From: an uncultured Clostridia bacterium
GTDB lineage: Bacteria > Bacillota_A > Clostridia > Christensenellales > Aristaeellaceae
Direction of reading: 5' to 3'
DNA length: 7,635 nucleotides
Assembly: GCA_947165745.1 (NCBI GenBank)
Contig: CAMVBO010000073.1
Location: 1 to 7,635 of the forward strand
The position numbers and the translations under genes were made by a program. Of the stretch, positions 1 to 5,937 are shown piece by piece (position 1 is the stretch's first letter; each line of letters starts with the position of its first letter). The notes beneath the pieces were generated by a model. It did not search any database, was not told the origin of the DNA, and was given only the letters and a program-made list of their open reading frames with translations.

Positions 1-1
1 C

Positions 2-610
2 AGGGACTGCCGGTGGCACGGCATCCTGCGGCAGGAGCGGCCCCACGCCGGCCTGTTTGAATTCTGCGGCTATTACGGCAGCGTCGCGGAGTTCCTCGAC
101 CTTTCGGAAGCGGCGTGGATGGACAAACTGTTGGAGGGCTGCCAGAGAGTCGGGCGCAGCACCAGCGACGCGCGCGGCCTGTTCCATTCCTTCCGGGACT
201 GCCGGGCGCAGATGGTCCGCCTCTTTGAAGACCTGCTGGACATGGCCGGCGACCCCTGCCTGAAGTGGGAGATCGCCTTTGAGTTCCGGCTGAAGCGCTC
301 CCGGCGCGTGCGCATCTACGCGGACGTGCTCGTCATCACGGAGGACAAGGTGTTCTCGCTGGAATTCAAGATGAAGGACGCCGTCGACCCGGAGGACGTG
401 GCCCAGGCGGCAAAGTACTGCCCGTACCTGGAGATCGTGTTCGGGCCGGATTACGAGGTGCTGCCCGCCCTGGTGCTCACCGGCGCGAGGGAATACTTCG
501 ACTTCGCCGCCATCGGCCGCAGCGGCTTCATCCTGCCGGTCTGCTCCGGGGACATGCTGTTCAACGTGTTCGACGAATACCTGGGATTCCTGAACGACAA
601 CGACGGATAG
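2..610 (+). CDS. PD-(D/E)XK nuclease-fold protein, 5'-truncated by window edge
   Basis: The reading frame is open from the first bases of the window to the TAG at 608-610, so the gene starts upstream and 202 codons are visible. An ATG at 119 lies inside the frame, but the residues before it (for example GYYGSVAEFLDLSEAAW) read as normal protein, so it is unlikely to be the true start. Numbered from that internal Met, the protein shows a PD-(D/E)XK-like core: Asp69 in ADVLVI, the E-x-K motif EFK at 82-84 ending a hydrophobic strand, and a QAAKY motif at 96-100 resembling the Q-x3-Y of RecB/Cas4-type nucleases. Glu53 could be the helix acidic residue. This fold is typical of DNA or RNA endonucleases and of nuclease modules fused to helicases. 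The missing N-terminus may hold another domain. The fold is inferred from motifs only, and substrate and role are unknown. It probably shares a transcript with the gene 17 bases downstream. Confidence 0.7.
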   Translation, partial: RDCRWHGILRQERPHAGLFEFCGYYGSVAEFLDLSEAAWMDKLLEGCQRVGRSTSDARGLFHSFRDCRAQMVRLFEDLLDMAGDPCLKWEIAFEFRLKRSRRVRIYADVLVITEDKVFSLEFKMKDAVDPEDVAQAAKYCPYLEIVFGPDYEVLPALVLTGAREYFDFAAIGRSGFILPVCSGDMLFNVFDEYLGFLNDNDG

Positions 611-627
611 AAAGCGAGGCAACGAAA

Positions 628-966
628 ATGCGCGAACCCGACGCCCGCGCCAACCACAGAAGCGGGTACAACTGCGCCCAATCGGTCACGGCGGCCTTCG
701 CGGAGGAACTGGGCGTCTCCCGCGACAGCGCAGCGAGTTCGGCCCCCCGCCCCCGGTCGGAGGGCGGCAAGTGCGGGGCTTATCTGGCGGGCTGCCAGCT
801 GCTTTCCCGGCTCAAGCCCGACGCGGTGGAGGCCTTCAAGGCCCGCTTCCTGGAGGAAAACGGCGCCGTGGACTGCGTCAGGCTGCGCCTGGCGGGCAAG
901 CCCTGCAACGACCTGGTGGGCTGCGCGGCGCGGCTGGTGGAGGAGCTGGCGGGGCCGCCGCGCTGA
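628..966 (+). CDS. C_GCAxxG_C_C family redox-type cysteine protein
   Basis: This 112-residue protein matches the small clostridial C_GCAxxG_C_C (probable redox-active) family. Visible marks are YNCAQSV with Cys16 near the N-terminus, followed by a helix AAFAEELGV, then GGKCGAYLAG with Cys49, and later Cys83, Cys93 and Cys99 in a C-terminal segment ending in a helix (ARLVEEL). The glycine-rich stretch that usually precedes CGA is largely replaced here by SAPRPRSEGG, and Cys56 is extra. Family members are thought to bind metal or take part in electron transfer, but no reaction is established. The ATG at 628 follows a GAGG at 615-618 with a 9-base spacer. It sits 17 bases after the nuclease-fold gene, which implies cotranscription. 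No terminator is visible after it; the next gene has its own promoter. There is no signal peptide, so it is cytoplasmic. Confidence 0.8.
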   Translation: MREPDARANHRSGYNCAQSVTAAFAEELGVSRDSAASSAPRPRSEGGKCGAYLAGCQLLSRLKPDAVEAFKARFLEENGAVDCVRLRLAGKPCNDLVGCAARLVEELAGPPR

Positions 967-1003
967 CCGCCTGAATTCTCATCCCTTTTTAATGATTCTA
1001 TCC

Positions 1004-1031
1004 TTGTGTTCTCATCCTCCGGTGCTATAAT
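1004..1031 (+). promoter_or_regulatory. Sigma-A promoter with extended -10 for the DUF4870-like gene
   Basis: The -35 box TTGTGT lies at 1004-1009 and a perfect -10 box TATAAT at 1026-1031, with a 16-base spacer. TGC directly before the -10 gives the extended TGN form. Transcription should start near 1038, leaving about 40 bases of leader before the AGGAGG at 1065-1070. The region stands out as AT-rich against its surroundings. TTCTCATCC occurs twice here, at 976-984 and 1009-1017, the second copy in the spacer. Confidence 0.85.
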
Positions 1032-1080
1032 GCCACTGTCATCCGGAAAACACAACCACATTTCAGGAGGGAAAAACACA

Positions 1081-1386
1081 ATGTACACCGAGAAGAAGGA
1101 CAAGGTCGCCGCGATTTTCAGCTATCTGGGCTGGCTCTTCTGGATCGTCGCCTTTATCATCCGCAACAAGGACGACCAGCTTTCGCGCCACCATCTGAAC
1201 CAGGGCTTCATCCTGGCCGTCGCCGGCTCGATCACCGGCATTATGACCCGCTTCCACGGGCTGATCCGCCACGCCGGCAGCCTGCTCAGCCTGGGCGTGC
1301 TGGTGCTGGCCATCATCGGCATCGTCCGCGCCGCGAAGGGCAGCGACGAGCCCCTGCCGATCATCGGGGACATTAAGCTGATCTGA
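1081..1386 (+). CDS. Small DUF4870/Tic20-like membrane protein
   Basis: This 101-residue protein has about three hydrophobic segments, near residues 8-28, 43-62 and 66-84, separated by short charged loops. The order of motifs fits the DUF4870/Tic20-like small membrane proteins: KVAAIFSYLGWLFW in the first segment, an RHHLNQGF loop (residues 36-43) like the FHxNQ signature, and the tail PLPIIGDIKLI resembling the usual PLIGxIKI ending. The cellular role of these bacterial proteins is not known. The ATG at 1081 is chosen because AGGAGG at 1065-1070 precedes it by 10 bases. The in-frame GTG at 1006 lies inside the -35 box and cannot be used. It is monocistronic, with its own extended -10 promoter and a strong terminator 11 bases after the stop. 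The promoter closely resembles that of the next gene. Confidence 0.82.
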   Translation: MYTEKKDKVAAIFSYLGWLFWIVAFIIRNKDDQLSRHHLNQGFILAVAGSITGIMTRFHGLIRHAGSLLSLGVLVLAIIGIVRAAKGSDEPLPIIGDIKLI

Positions 1387-1397
1387 AAACGGCTTCA

Positions 1398-1433
1398 AAA
1401 GGCGCGCATCGTGCAATCACGATGCGCGCCTTT
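1398..1433 (+). terminator. Rho-independent terminator after the DUF4870-like gene
   Basis: The arms at 1398-1413 and 1418-1433 form a perfect 16-base-pair stem, closed by the tetraloop CAAT. The stem begins with AAA and ends with TTT, followed by CGCTTTC, so the U tract is short and interrupted. It starts 11 bases after the TGA at 1384-1386. The A run on the other side means it could also work in reverse, but no minus-strand gene ends here. The remaining gap up to 1530 shows no further gene. Confidence 0.9.
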
Positions 1434-1537
1434 CGCTTTCCGCGCCGGCGCAATGAAGGCCACCGACAGCTTCACCTCCCGGCGGACAAAATGAGAGCGC
1501 CGTTATCATTTTCTAATGAATCCCTAATCCAGTTTTC

Positions 1538-1565
1538 TTGCCATCTCATTTTCGGCTGTTATAAT
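1538..1565 (+). promoter_or_regulatory. Sigma-A promoter with extended -10 for the UBA-DUF4342 gene
   Basis: The -35 box TTGCCA is at 1538-1543 and a perfect TATAAT at 1560-1565, with a 16-base spacer and TGT before the -10 (extended form). The leader is short: GGAGG at 1584-1588 follows 18 bases after the -10. As in the promoter at 1004-1031, TCTCAT directly follows the -35 box, and TAATGA plus a downstream ATCC element lies just upstream (1514-1530). Confidence 0.87.
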
Positions 1566-1597
1566 GGGCCCATCAAATCGAACGGAGGAACAAAACC

Positions 1598-2191
1598 ATG
1601 ACACAGTATGAAATGACAGAGCAGCTTGCCGCCAAGTGTGACGTGACCCTGGAGGAGGCCATGACCGCCCTGGAGGCCAGCAACTGGAACACCCTGACGG
1701 CCACCCACCTGCTGGAGCAGGAAAAATTCCGCAGGATGCAGGAGCTGCACGAATACGCCGAGGGCGGCGCGGCTGCCGCGGTGCAGGCTGCCCCGGAGGA
1801 GAGCGCGGCGGACGAGGCCCCGGCGGAAGCGCCGGCTTCGACGAGTGAAAAAGCGGAGGCGGCCGAGCCCGCCAAATCCAAAAAGCGCTGCCACAGCCAG
1901 GGCCTTAAGAACCTGGGCGCGCACATCCGCCGGCTGGTGGCCTGCGGCAACCGCAACCGCTTCGCCGTCCACAAGGGCGACGAGCAGCTGCTGGCCATGC
2001 CCGTGACCGCGCTGGTGATTCTGATGCTGTGCGCCTTCTGGGTGTGCGTGCCGCTGCTGGTCGTCGGCCTGTTCGCGGGCTGCCGCTACAGCTTCTCCGG
2101 CAAGGAGCTGGGCCGAAAGGGCATCAACGACGCCCTGGACAAGGCCGCAGCCGCCGCCGATTCCATGAAGAAGAGCGTCGCGCGGGCCTGA
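1598..2191 (+). CDS. UBA/TS-N-like and DUF4342 domain membrane protein
   Basis: This 197-residue protein has three parts. Residues 5-45 form a UBA/EF-Ts-N-like three-helix module (EQLAAKCDVTLEEAMTALEAS then NWNTLTATHLLEQEK). Residues 55-97 are a low-complexity linker rich in Ala, Glu and Pro. Residues 102-166 match the DUF4342 pattern: a GLKNLGAHIRRLVACGNRNRF start, a KGDEQLLAMPVT strand, and one strongly hydrophobic segment at about 134-161. A basic, amphipathic tail (168-197) follows. UBA/TS-N modules usually bind other proteins, so a membrane-anchored adaptor is a reasonable inference, but the function of DUF4342 proteins is unknown. The ATG at 1598 follows GGAGG at 1584-1588 by 9 bases, which favours it over the in-frame ATG at 1613. 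It is monocistronic, with its own promoter, and faces a convergent gene downstream. Confidence 0.82.
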   Translation: MTQYEMTEQLAAKCDVTLEEAMTALEASNWNTLTATHLLEQEKFRRMQELHEYAEGGAAAAVQAAPEESAADEAPAEAPASTSEKAEAAEPAKSKKRCHSQGLKNLGAHIRRLVACGNRNRFAVHKGDEQLLAMPVTALVILMLCAFWVCVPLLVVGLFAGCRYSFSGKELGRKGINDALDKAAAAADSMKKSVARA

Positions 2192-2193
2192 TA

Positions 2194-2285
2194 GCCGCGC
2201 CGCCGGGGCAATGCCCCGGACCCCACTTGGTGCCGCGCCGCCGAGGCATCGCCCCGGACCCCACTCGCTGCCGCGCCGGGGCATG
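2194..2285. repeat. Tandem 38-base GC-rich palindromic repeat, 2.4 copies
   Basis: Copy 1 (2194-2231) and copy 2 (2232-2269) are adjacent and agree at 33 of 38 positions. A third, partial copy starts at 2270 and ends in GGGGCATG by 2285. Copy 1 holds the perfect palindrome CCGGGGCAATGCCCCGG at 2203-2219. Copy 2 has the same hairpin with one mismatch at 2241-2257. The array starts two bases after the stop of the DUF4342 gene and has no open frame worth calling. Its form resembles REP-like intergenic palindromes; the hairpins could also stabilise or end transcripts. Confidence 0.85.
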
Positions 2286-2321
2286 AAATATTCCAGCACA
2301 CAAGCGGCCGCGCAGCACAGC

Positions 2322-2360
2322 CAACCCCCGTGCGCCACTGATTCCAGCGCACGGGGGTTG
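2322..2360. terminator. Hairpin in the convergent gap, probable terminator
   Basis: The arms at 2322-2335 and 2347-2360 form a perfect 14-base-pair stem around an 11-base loop. It lies between two converging genes, 131 bases after the plus-strand stop and 53 bases beyond the minus-strand stop. The plus side is followed by CGTTTGCG, a poor U tract, and the minus side by no U tract. It probably serves both directions, but the weak tract lowers confidence. Confidence 0.6.
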
Positions 2361-2412
2361 CGTTTGCGGAGGATGGCCGCCGCGATCATAAACGCGTGGC
2401 CTGTGCCGCCCC

Positions 2413-3903
2413 TTACTCCACGGTCCGGCGGAAGTGATCCTCGCAGGCCTTTTCCAGCGCCTTCACGATGATCTTCAGCGTCCGAATGCGCGCGTACTTC
2501 TTGTCATTGGACTCGATGATGTGCCACGGGGCGTTTTCGGTGTTGGTCTTTTGCAGCATCTCGTCGATGGCTTCCTCGTACTGGGGCCACTTTTCCCGGT
2601 TGCGCCAGTCCTCGTCGGTGATCTTCCACTGCTTCTCCGGGGTGTTCTGGCGGTCGGTGAAGCGGGCCAGCTGGGTTTCCTGGTCGATGTGGATCCAGAA
2701 CTTCAGCACCACCGCGCCCCAGTCCGTCAGCGCGCGCTCGAATTCGTTGATCTCGTTGTAGGCCCGCTTCCAGTCCCTATCGGAACAGAAGCCCTCCAGC
2801 CGCTCCACCATCACCCGGCCGTACCAGGTGCGGTCGAAGATGCAGATGTGGCCGGTGCGGGGCAGGCGCGTCCAGAAGCGCCAGAGGTACTGGCGGTTCA
2901 GTTCGTGGGGCAGCGGCGAGGCGATGGGGTGCACGTCGAAGCCGCGGGGGTCTAACGGATAGGCCACCCGGCGGATGTTGCCGCCCTTGCCGGCGGCGTC
3001 CCAGCCCTCATAGCACAGGATCACGGGGATCTTCCGGCGGTACAGCACGTTGTGCAGTTCGCTCAGGCGCTCCTGCAGCTTCTTCAGCTGCTTCTTGTAC
3101 TCCTTGTCGTCGATCGTGGGCGACAGGTCCACCTCCGAAAGCTTCGGAATCGCCACCAGGGGGAATTCCTCGTCAAAGGGCTCGCCCACATAGCGGCCGT
3201 TTTTCAGACCCGCGTCGACCAGCTCCACCAGGTCCCGCATGGCGTCGCGCACGGCGTCCTTGCGCTTGATGCCGTTCAGGACGTGCCAGGGAATGACCTC
3301 CCCGGTCTTCTCCATGAAGCCCTCGTAGGCCTCCAGGAAGCGCTTGTACTCCCGGTGCTGCCACAGGTCGTCGTTGGTCACGCGCCACTCCGTGTCCGGG
3401 GACTCGGACAGCTTGCGCAGCCGCTTGAACTGCTCGTCCTTTTCGATGTGCAAAAACAGCTTCAGCACCAGATACCCGCCGTCGCGCAGCTGGCGCTCAA
3501 ATTCGTTCACCTGGCGAATCCGGCGACGGAACTCTTCCTTGGTGATCTCGTGGCGCAGGAACTTCTGCACCGCGCCCTCCATCCAGCCGGAATCCAGGAA
3601 GGTGATCTTGCCGTTCTGGGGGATGGCCTTCACATACTGGTACAGGAACGGATAGCGCTCCTGGGTCTCCGGCACGACGGCCGGAGAGACGACGCTGTAG
3701 AAGCGGGGGTCGATCTCGCTGATCAGCTCCTTGATCAGGCTGCCCTTGCCCGCAGCGGCCCAGCCCTCGATCAGCACGATCACCGGCAGCTTCGCGTCAC
3801 GGATCATCTGCTGCTGGGCCAGCAGCCTGGCCCGGAGTTCCTTGATCTGCGCCTGGACGACTTTCTTGTCCTCCGGCTTCTTCGTCTCTTGTTCCTTCAA
3901 CAT
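2413..3903 (-). CDS. pap: Polyphosphate:AMP phosphotransferase (two-domain PPK2)
   Basis: This 496-residue protein carries two tandem PPK2 domains, the architecture of polyphosphate:AMP phosphotransferases, which make ADP from AMP using polyphosphate. The C-terminal domain (about 265-496) keeps the active-site signatures: Walker A GWDAAGKGG at 300-308, the FDRTWYGR Walker B region at 356-363, and a lid segment (DRQNTPEKQWKITDEDW, 417-433). The N-terminal domain (about 15-235) has a Walker A with Asp replaced (GWAAAGKGS, 47-55), and the DR-W-Y-R motif is degraded to LDSGWMEG (103-110), so it is probably structural. Such asymmetry is known in this family. The ATG at 3903 follows AGGAGG at 3913-3918 with 9 bases between, so the longer in-frame start at 4005 inside the previous gene is rejected. 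It lies 43 bases after the radical SAM gene with no promoter visible between them, suggesting cotranscription. It is cytoplasmic, with no signal peptide. Confidence 0.93.
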   Translation of the reverse strand: MLKEQETKKPEDKKVVQAQIKELRARLLAQQQMIRDAKLPVIVLIEGWAAAGKGSLIKELISEIDPRFYSVVSPAVVPETQERYPFLYQYVKAIPQNGKITFLDSGWMEGAVQKFLRHEITKEEFRRRIRQVNEFERQLRDGGYLVLKLFLHIEKDEQFKRLRKLSESPDTEWRVTNDDLWQHREYKRFLEAYEGFMEKTGEVIPWHVLNGIKRKDAVRDAMRDLVELVDAGLKNGRYVGEPFDEEFPLVAIPKLSEVDLSPTIDDKEYKKQLKKLQERLSELHNVLYRRKIPVILCYEGWDAAGKGGNIRRVAYPLDPRGFDVHPIASPLPHELNRQYLWRFWTRLPRTGHICIFDRTWYGRVMVERLEGFCSDRDWKRAYNEINEFERALTDWGAVVLKFWIHIDQETQLARFTDRQNTPEKQWKITDEDWRNREKWPQYEEAIDEMLQKTNTENAPWHIIESNDKKYARIRTLKIIVKALEKACEDHFRRTVE

Positions 3904-3912
3904 GGATAACCG

Positions 3913-3918
3913 CCTCCT
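3913..3918 (-). promoter_or_regulatory. Ribosome binding site deciding the pap start
   Basis: On the minus strand AGGAGG lies 9 bases before the ATG at 3903-3901. This fixes the start 34 codons downstream of the longest open frame, whose extra residues are arginine-rich and unlike PPK2 proteins. Confidence 0.9.
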
Positions 3919-3946
3919 CTGCCGTCGATCAGCAAATTGTCTTATG

Positions 3947-5056
3947 TCATTCCTGCCCATCGGCCCCTTTGGCCGCGATCTGTTCCACCAGCGCGCGCTG
4001 CTCATACAGCACGCAGCCGCCCACGTGGTCGTTGTCCAGCACGCCGCCCTCCCGAAGCGCCGTGAACAGCGGGGATTGCAGCGCCCCCCGCACGCCCATG
4101 TCGCGCACGTTCACATCCGAATAGGGCGAAAACGGGCAGGGCTCCGCGCCGCCGTGGGAGTTGATGTGGAAAAAACCCCGGCCCGCCGCCATGCAGCCCT
4201 CGTCCGCCTTCTCGTCCCCCGGGAAGGCCAGCGCGATCAGCTCCGGGAAGACCCTGCGAAGCGACTGGGTCGCCTCCAGCAAAAAGGCCCGCTCCCCGTC
4301 GCCGGGGGCCAGGTACCGCACCTCCTCCGTCATGGGCACATATTCGATGAAGATGGCCAGCTTGCAGCCCCGGTCGACCAGCCGGCGCATGAACTCCGGC
4401 GAGGTGACCGCGTGGATGTTCTCGGTAGTCACGGTGATGGACGCGCCGAACAGCAGGTTTTTGGCGTGCAGCCGGTCCATGGCGGCGATCAGCCGGTCGT
4501 AGACGCCCTCGCCCCGCCGCGCGTCGGTGATCGCCCGATCCCCCTCGATGCTCATCACGGGGATCAGGTTGCGGCACCTGTCCAGCTGGGCGAAGACCTT
4601 GTCGTCCATATAGGTGCCGTTGGTGAAGATCGGGAACAGCAGGTTCTTCATCTGCCCCGCCGCCTCGATCACGTCCCAGCGCAGCAGCGGCTCGCCGCCC
4701 GCCAGCATGATGAAGCTGACGCCCAGGTCCTCCGCCTCCCGGAAAACCGCCTTCCACTCCTCCGTGGTCAGCTGCTTCACCGGCTCGGCGTCCACCGTCG
4801 CCTCGTTGCAGCGGGAATAACAGCCGGCGCAGTGCAGGTTGCAGGCGCTGGTGATGCTGGCGATCAGGAAGGAGGGCACGTGCAACCCCTCCTTCTCCAG
4901 GTCCAGGCGGCGCTTGGTGGCCTTGGCGGCGGCCGCCGCGAACTTGACCATGAAGGCGCTCCCCCGGGGATCCCGCAGCGTGGCCTTCAGCGTGTCCGCC
5001 ACGATCCTCTCGACGCCCTTGGCGATGTGCTCCTGAAGATTGAAACTCTGGCTCAA
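3947..5056 (-). CDS. Radical SAM protein with SPASM-like C-terminal cysteines
   Basis: From the TTG at 5056 the protein has 369 residues. The radical SAM cluster motif C-x3-C-x2-C is at Cys72, Cys76 and Cys79 (TSACNLHCAGCYSRC), and the SAM-binding GGEP motif is at about 120-123 (MLAGGEPLLRWD). C-terminal cysteines at about 288, 307 (EPCPFSPYSDVNV) and 348 suggest a SPASM-like extra cluster site. The N-terminal helical region (AAAAAKATKRRLDLEKEG) before the motif resembles a subgroup common in gut Clostridia whose substrate is unknown. The TTG start is chosen because AAGGAGG lies 8 bases before it. The ATG at 5080 has no binding site, and the first in-frame TTG, at 5098, overlaps the -10 box. 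The gene lies between the FliB-like gene and pap on the same strand. A peptide or protein maturation role is possible but not shown. Confidence 0.88.
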   Translation of the reverse strand: MSQSFNLQEHIAKGVERIVADTLKATLRDPRGSAFMVKFAAAAAKATKRRLDLEKEGLHVPSFLIASITSACNLHCAGCYSRCNEATVDAEPVKQLTTEEWKAVFREAEDLGVSFIMLAGGEPLLRWDVIEAAGQMKNLLFPIFTNGTYMDDKVFAQLDRCRNLIPVMSIEGDRAITDARRGEGVYDRLIAAMDRLHAKNLLFGASITVTTENIHAVTSPEFMRRLVDRGCKLAIFIEYVPMTEEVRYLAPGDGERAFLLEATQSLRRVFPELIALAFPGDEKADEGCMAAGRGFFHINSHGGAEPCPFSPYSDVNVRDMGVRGALQSPLFTALREGGVLDNDHVGGCVLYEQRALVEQIAAKGADGQE

Positions 5057-5064
5057 TTTCCATG

Positions 5065-5070
5065 CCTCCT
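5065..5070 (-). promoter_or_regulatory. Ribosome binding site pointing to a TTG start
   Basis: Minus-strand AGGAGG (in the context CAAGGAGGC) is followed after 8 bases by TTG at 5056-5054, in frame with the radical SAM protein. An ATG begins only one base after AGGAGGC, but it is out of frame and too close to be used. Confidence 0.75.
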
Positions 5071-5097
5071 TGTGCTTCATCGTCAGCGGTTGATTCA

Positions 5098-5126
5098 ACT
5101 ATATCGAAGATGCTTGTGCTTGTCAA
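5098..5126 (-). promoter_or_regulatory. Consensus sigma-A promoter for the radical SAM and pap genes
   Basis: On the minus strand a perfect -35 TTGACA (5126-5121) is separated by exactly 17 bases from the -10 TATAGT (5103-5098). Transcription should begin near 5091, giving a leader of about 35 bases before the TTG start at 5056. The TGA stop of the FliB-like gene (5125-5123) lies within the -35 box. This allows the downstream two genes to be expressed without the first. Confidence 0.88.
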
Positions 5127-5851
5127 TGGCCAATCGCGCCGGATATCCACCGCTCCAGCACTTCGTCGTCGTACTCCACCCGATCGGAAAACGCCCTGGC
5201 CCGCTCCGCGAGCGTGGACAGCTCGCCGTCCGTCCAGCCGGAGACGATCTGTTCATAGGCGCGCCGGATGAAATCGACGCGCGCCTCCAGGCGGCCGTCG
5301 TACAGCGCGTCCGGCAGGTGGCGAAAGATCAGCGTCTCCATCAGCCGGGCCCGGGGTCCCTCCTCCTCGATGGAGGCCAACCAGCGCCCGCGCAGGTCGA
5401 AGAGGTATTCCTCGTCCTCCGTCATCGCCTCCGCGCCGTCGCCCTCCAGGCGGATCAGCCGCAGGGGGCGCGGCCAGGACAGGATCAGCCGCGCGGCCGC
5501 CTCGCAGACCAGGCCCAGGCCCATCTCCACCCGGTCGGAAAAGTAGTTTCGGAACCGGGGGTGGTCCCGGCAGATCTGGCAGAGCGCGCCCTCGCCCTCG
5601 CGCAGGATGAGCCGGCACAGGTTGTCGCCGTTCAGCAGCGGGCAGCGCCCGTCCTCCGTCAGCACGAAGTGGGGCGTGCCCTCCCGGCTGATGCCGCGCC
5701 GCAGGCGTTCACCGAACGCGCCGGGCAGGCGGTCATAGCGGGCAAGGCTCTCCTCGTCGATGTCGATCTCCCAGCCCGCGCAGCAGGTGTGGCCGCACGC
5801 CGAGGCGGCGCAGCGAAAGGAGGGATAGTATTCGGGCACATAGACGTTCAT
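5123..5851 (-). CDS. Short FliB-like (flagellin lysine-N-methylase family) cysteine protein
   Basis: This 242-residue protein opens with the signature of proteins annotated as flagellin lysine-N-methylase: VPEYYPSFRC, then C-x4-C-x3-CC-x2-W (Cys14, 19, 23, 24, Trp27), and later RCPLLNGDNLC and LCQICRDHPR with Cys70, 79, 91 and 94. The cysteines probably hold an iron-sulfur cluster; in Salmonella, FliB methylates lysines of flagellin. Family members are usually well above 300 residues, so the C-terminal part seems missing here; the frame ends cleanly at 5123 against the next promoter. The start at 5851 (MNVYVPEYY) follows a GGGGTGA site about 4 bases upstream. The longer frame to 5902 adds 17 residues absent from the family pattern. 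No flagellar gene is nearby, so a different protein substrate is likely. No clear promoter is seen upstream. Confidence 0.8.
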   Translation of the reverse strand: MNVYVPEYYPSFRCAASACGHTCCAGWEIDIDEESLARYDRLPGAFGERLRRGISREGTPHFVLTEDGRCPLLNGDNLCRLILREGEGALCQICRDHPRFRNYFSDRVEMGLGLVCEAAARLILSWPRPLRLIRLEGDGAEAMTEDEEYLFDLRGRWLASIEEEGPRARLMETLIFRHLPDALYDGRLEARVDFIRRAYEQIVSGWTDGELSTLAERARAFSDRVEYDDEVLERWISGAIGH

Positions 5852-5908
5852 GGCGTCACCCCGCGTTTCTCTTGTGTTCTTTACGGTGCTTTCCAACTGC
5901 AAAGCCGC

Positions 5909-5937
5909 TTGTGTCCGGTGGGCCTCTATGGTATGAT
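5909..5937 (+). promoter_or_regulatory. Sigma-A promoter for the GH43 gene
   Basis: The -35 TTGTGT (5909-5914) and -10 TATGAT (5932-5937) are separated by 17 bases, and TGG before the -10 gives an extended form. The expected start near 5944 leaves about 150 bases of leader before the gene at 6095. The remaining leader, GC-rich, shows no clear riboswitch or operator. The -35 TTGTGT is the same hexamer as in the promoter at 1004. Confidence 0.7.

Noticed and set aside
1006..1080. Upstream GTG start for the DUF4870-like gene
   Set aside because: The codon lies within the -35 box and the extension runs through the -10 box, so it would not be on the transcript.
2194..2285. CRISPR array
   Set aside because: The copies are directly adjacent, with no unique spacers between them, and no cas gene is nearby.
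1559..2389. 276-codon minus-strand open frame
   Set aside because: It runs antisense through the DUF4342 gene and the tandem repeat, and its Gly, Arg and Gln rich product is a shadow.
3904..4005. N-terminal extension of pap by 34 codons
   Set aside because: It overlaps the end of the radical SAM gene, is arginine-rich, and bypasses a well-placed AGGAGG before the ATG at 3903.
5852..5908. Minus-strand promoter for the FliB-like gene
   Set aside because: TTGCAG and TAAAGA occur, but their spacing of 13 bases is unsuitable, and no better pair was found.
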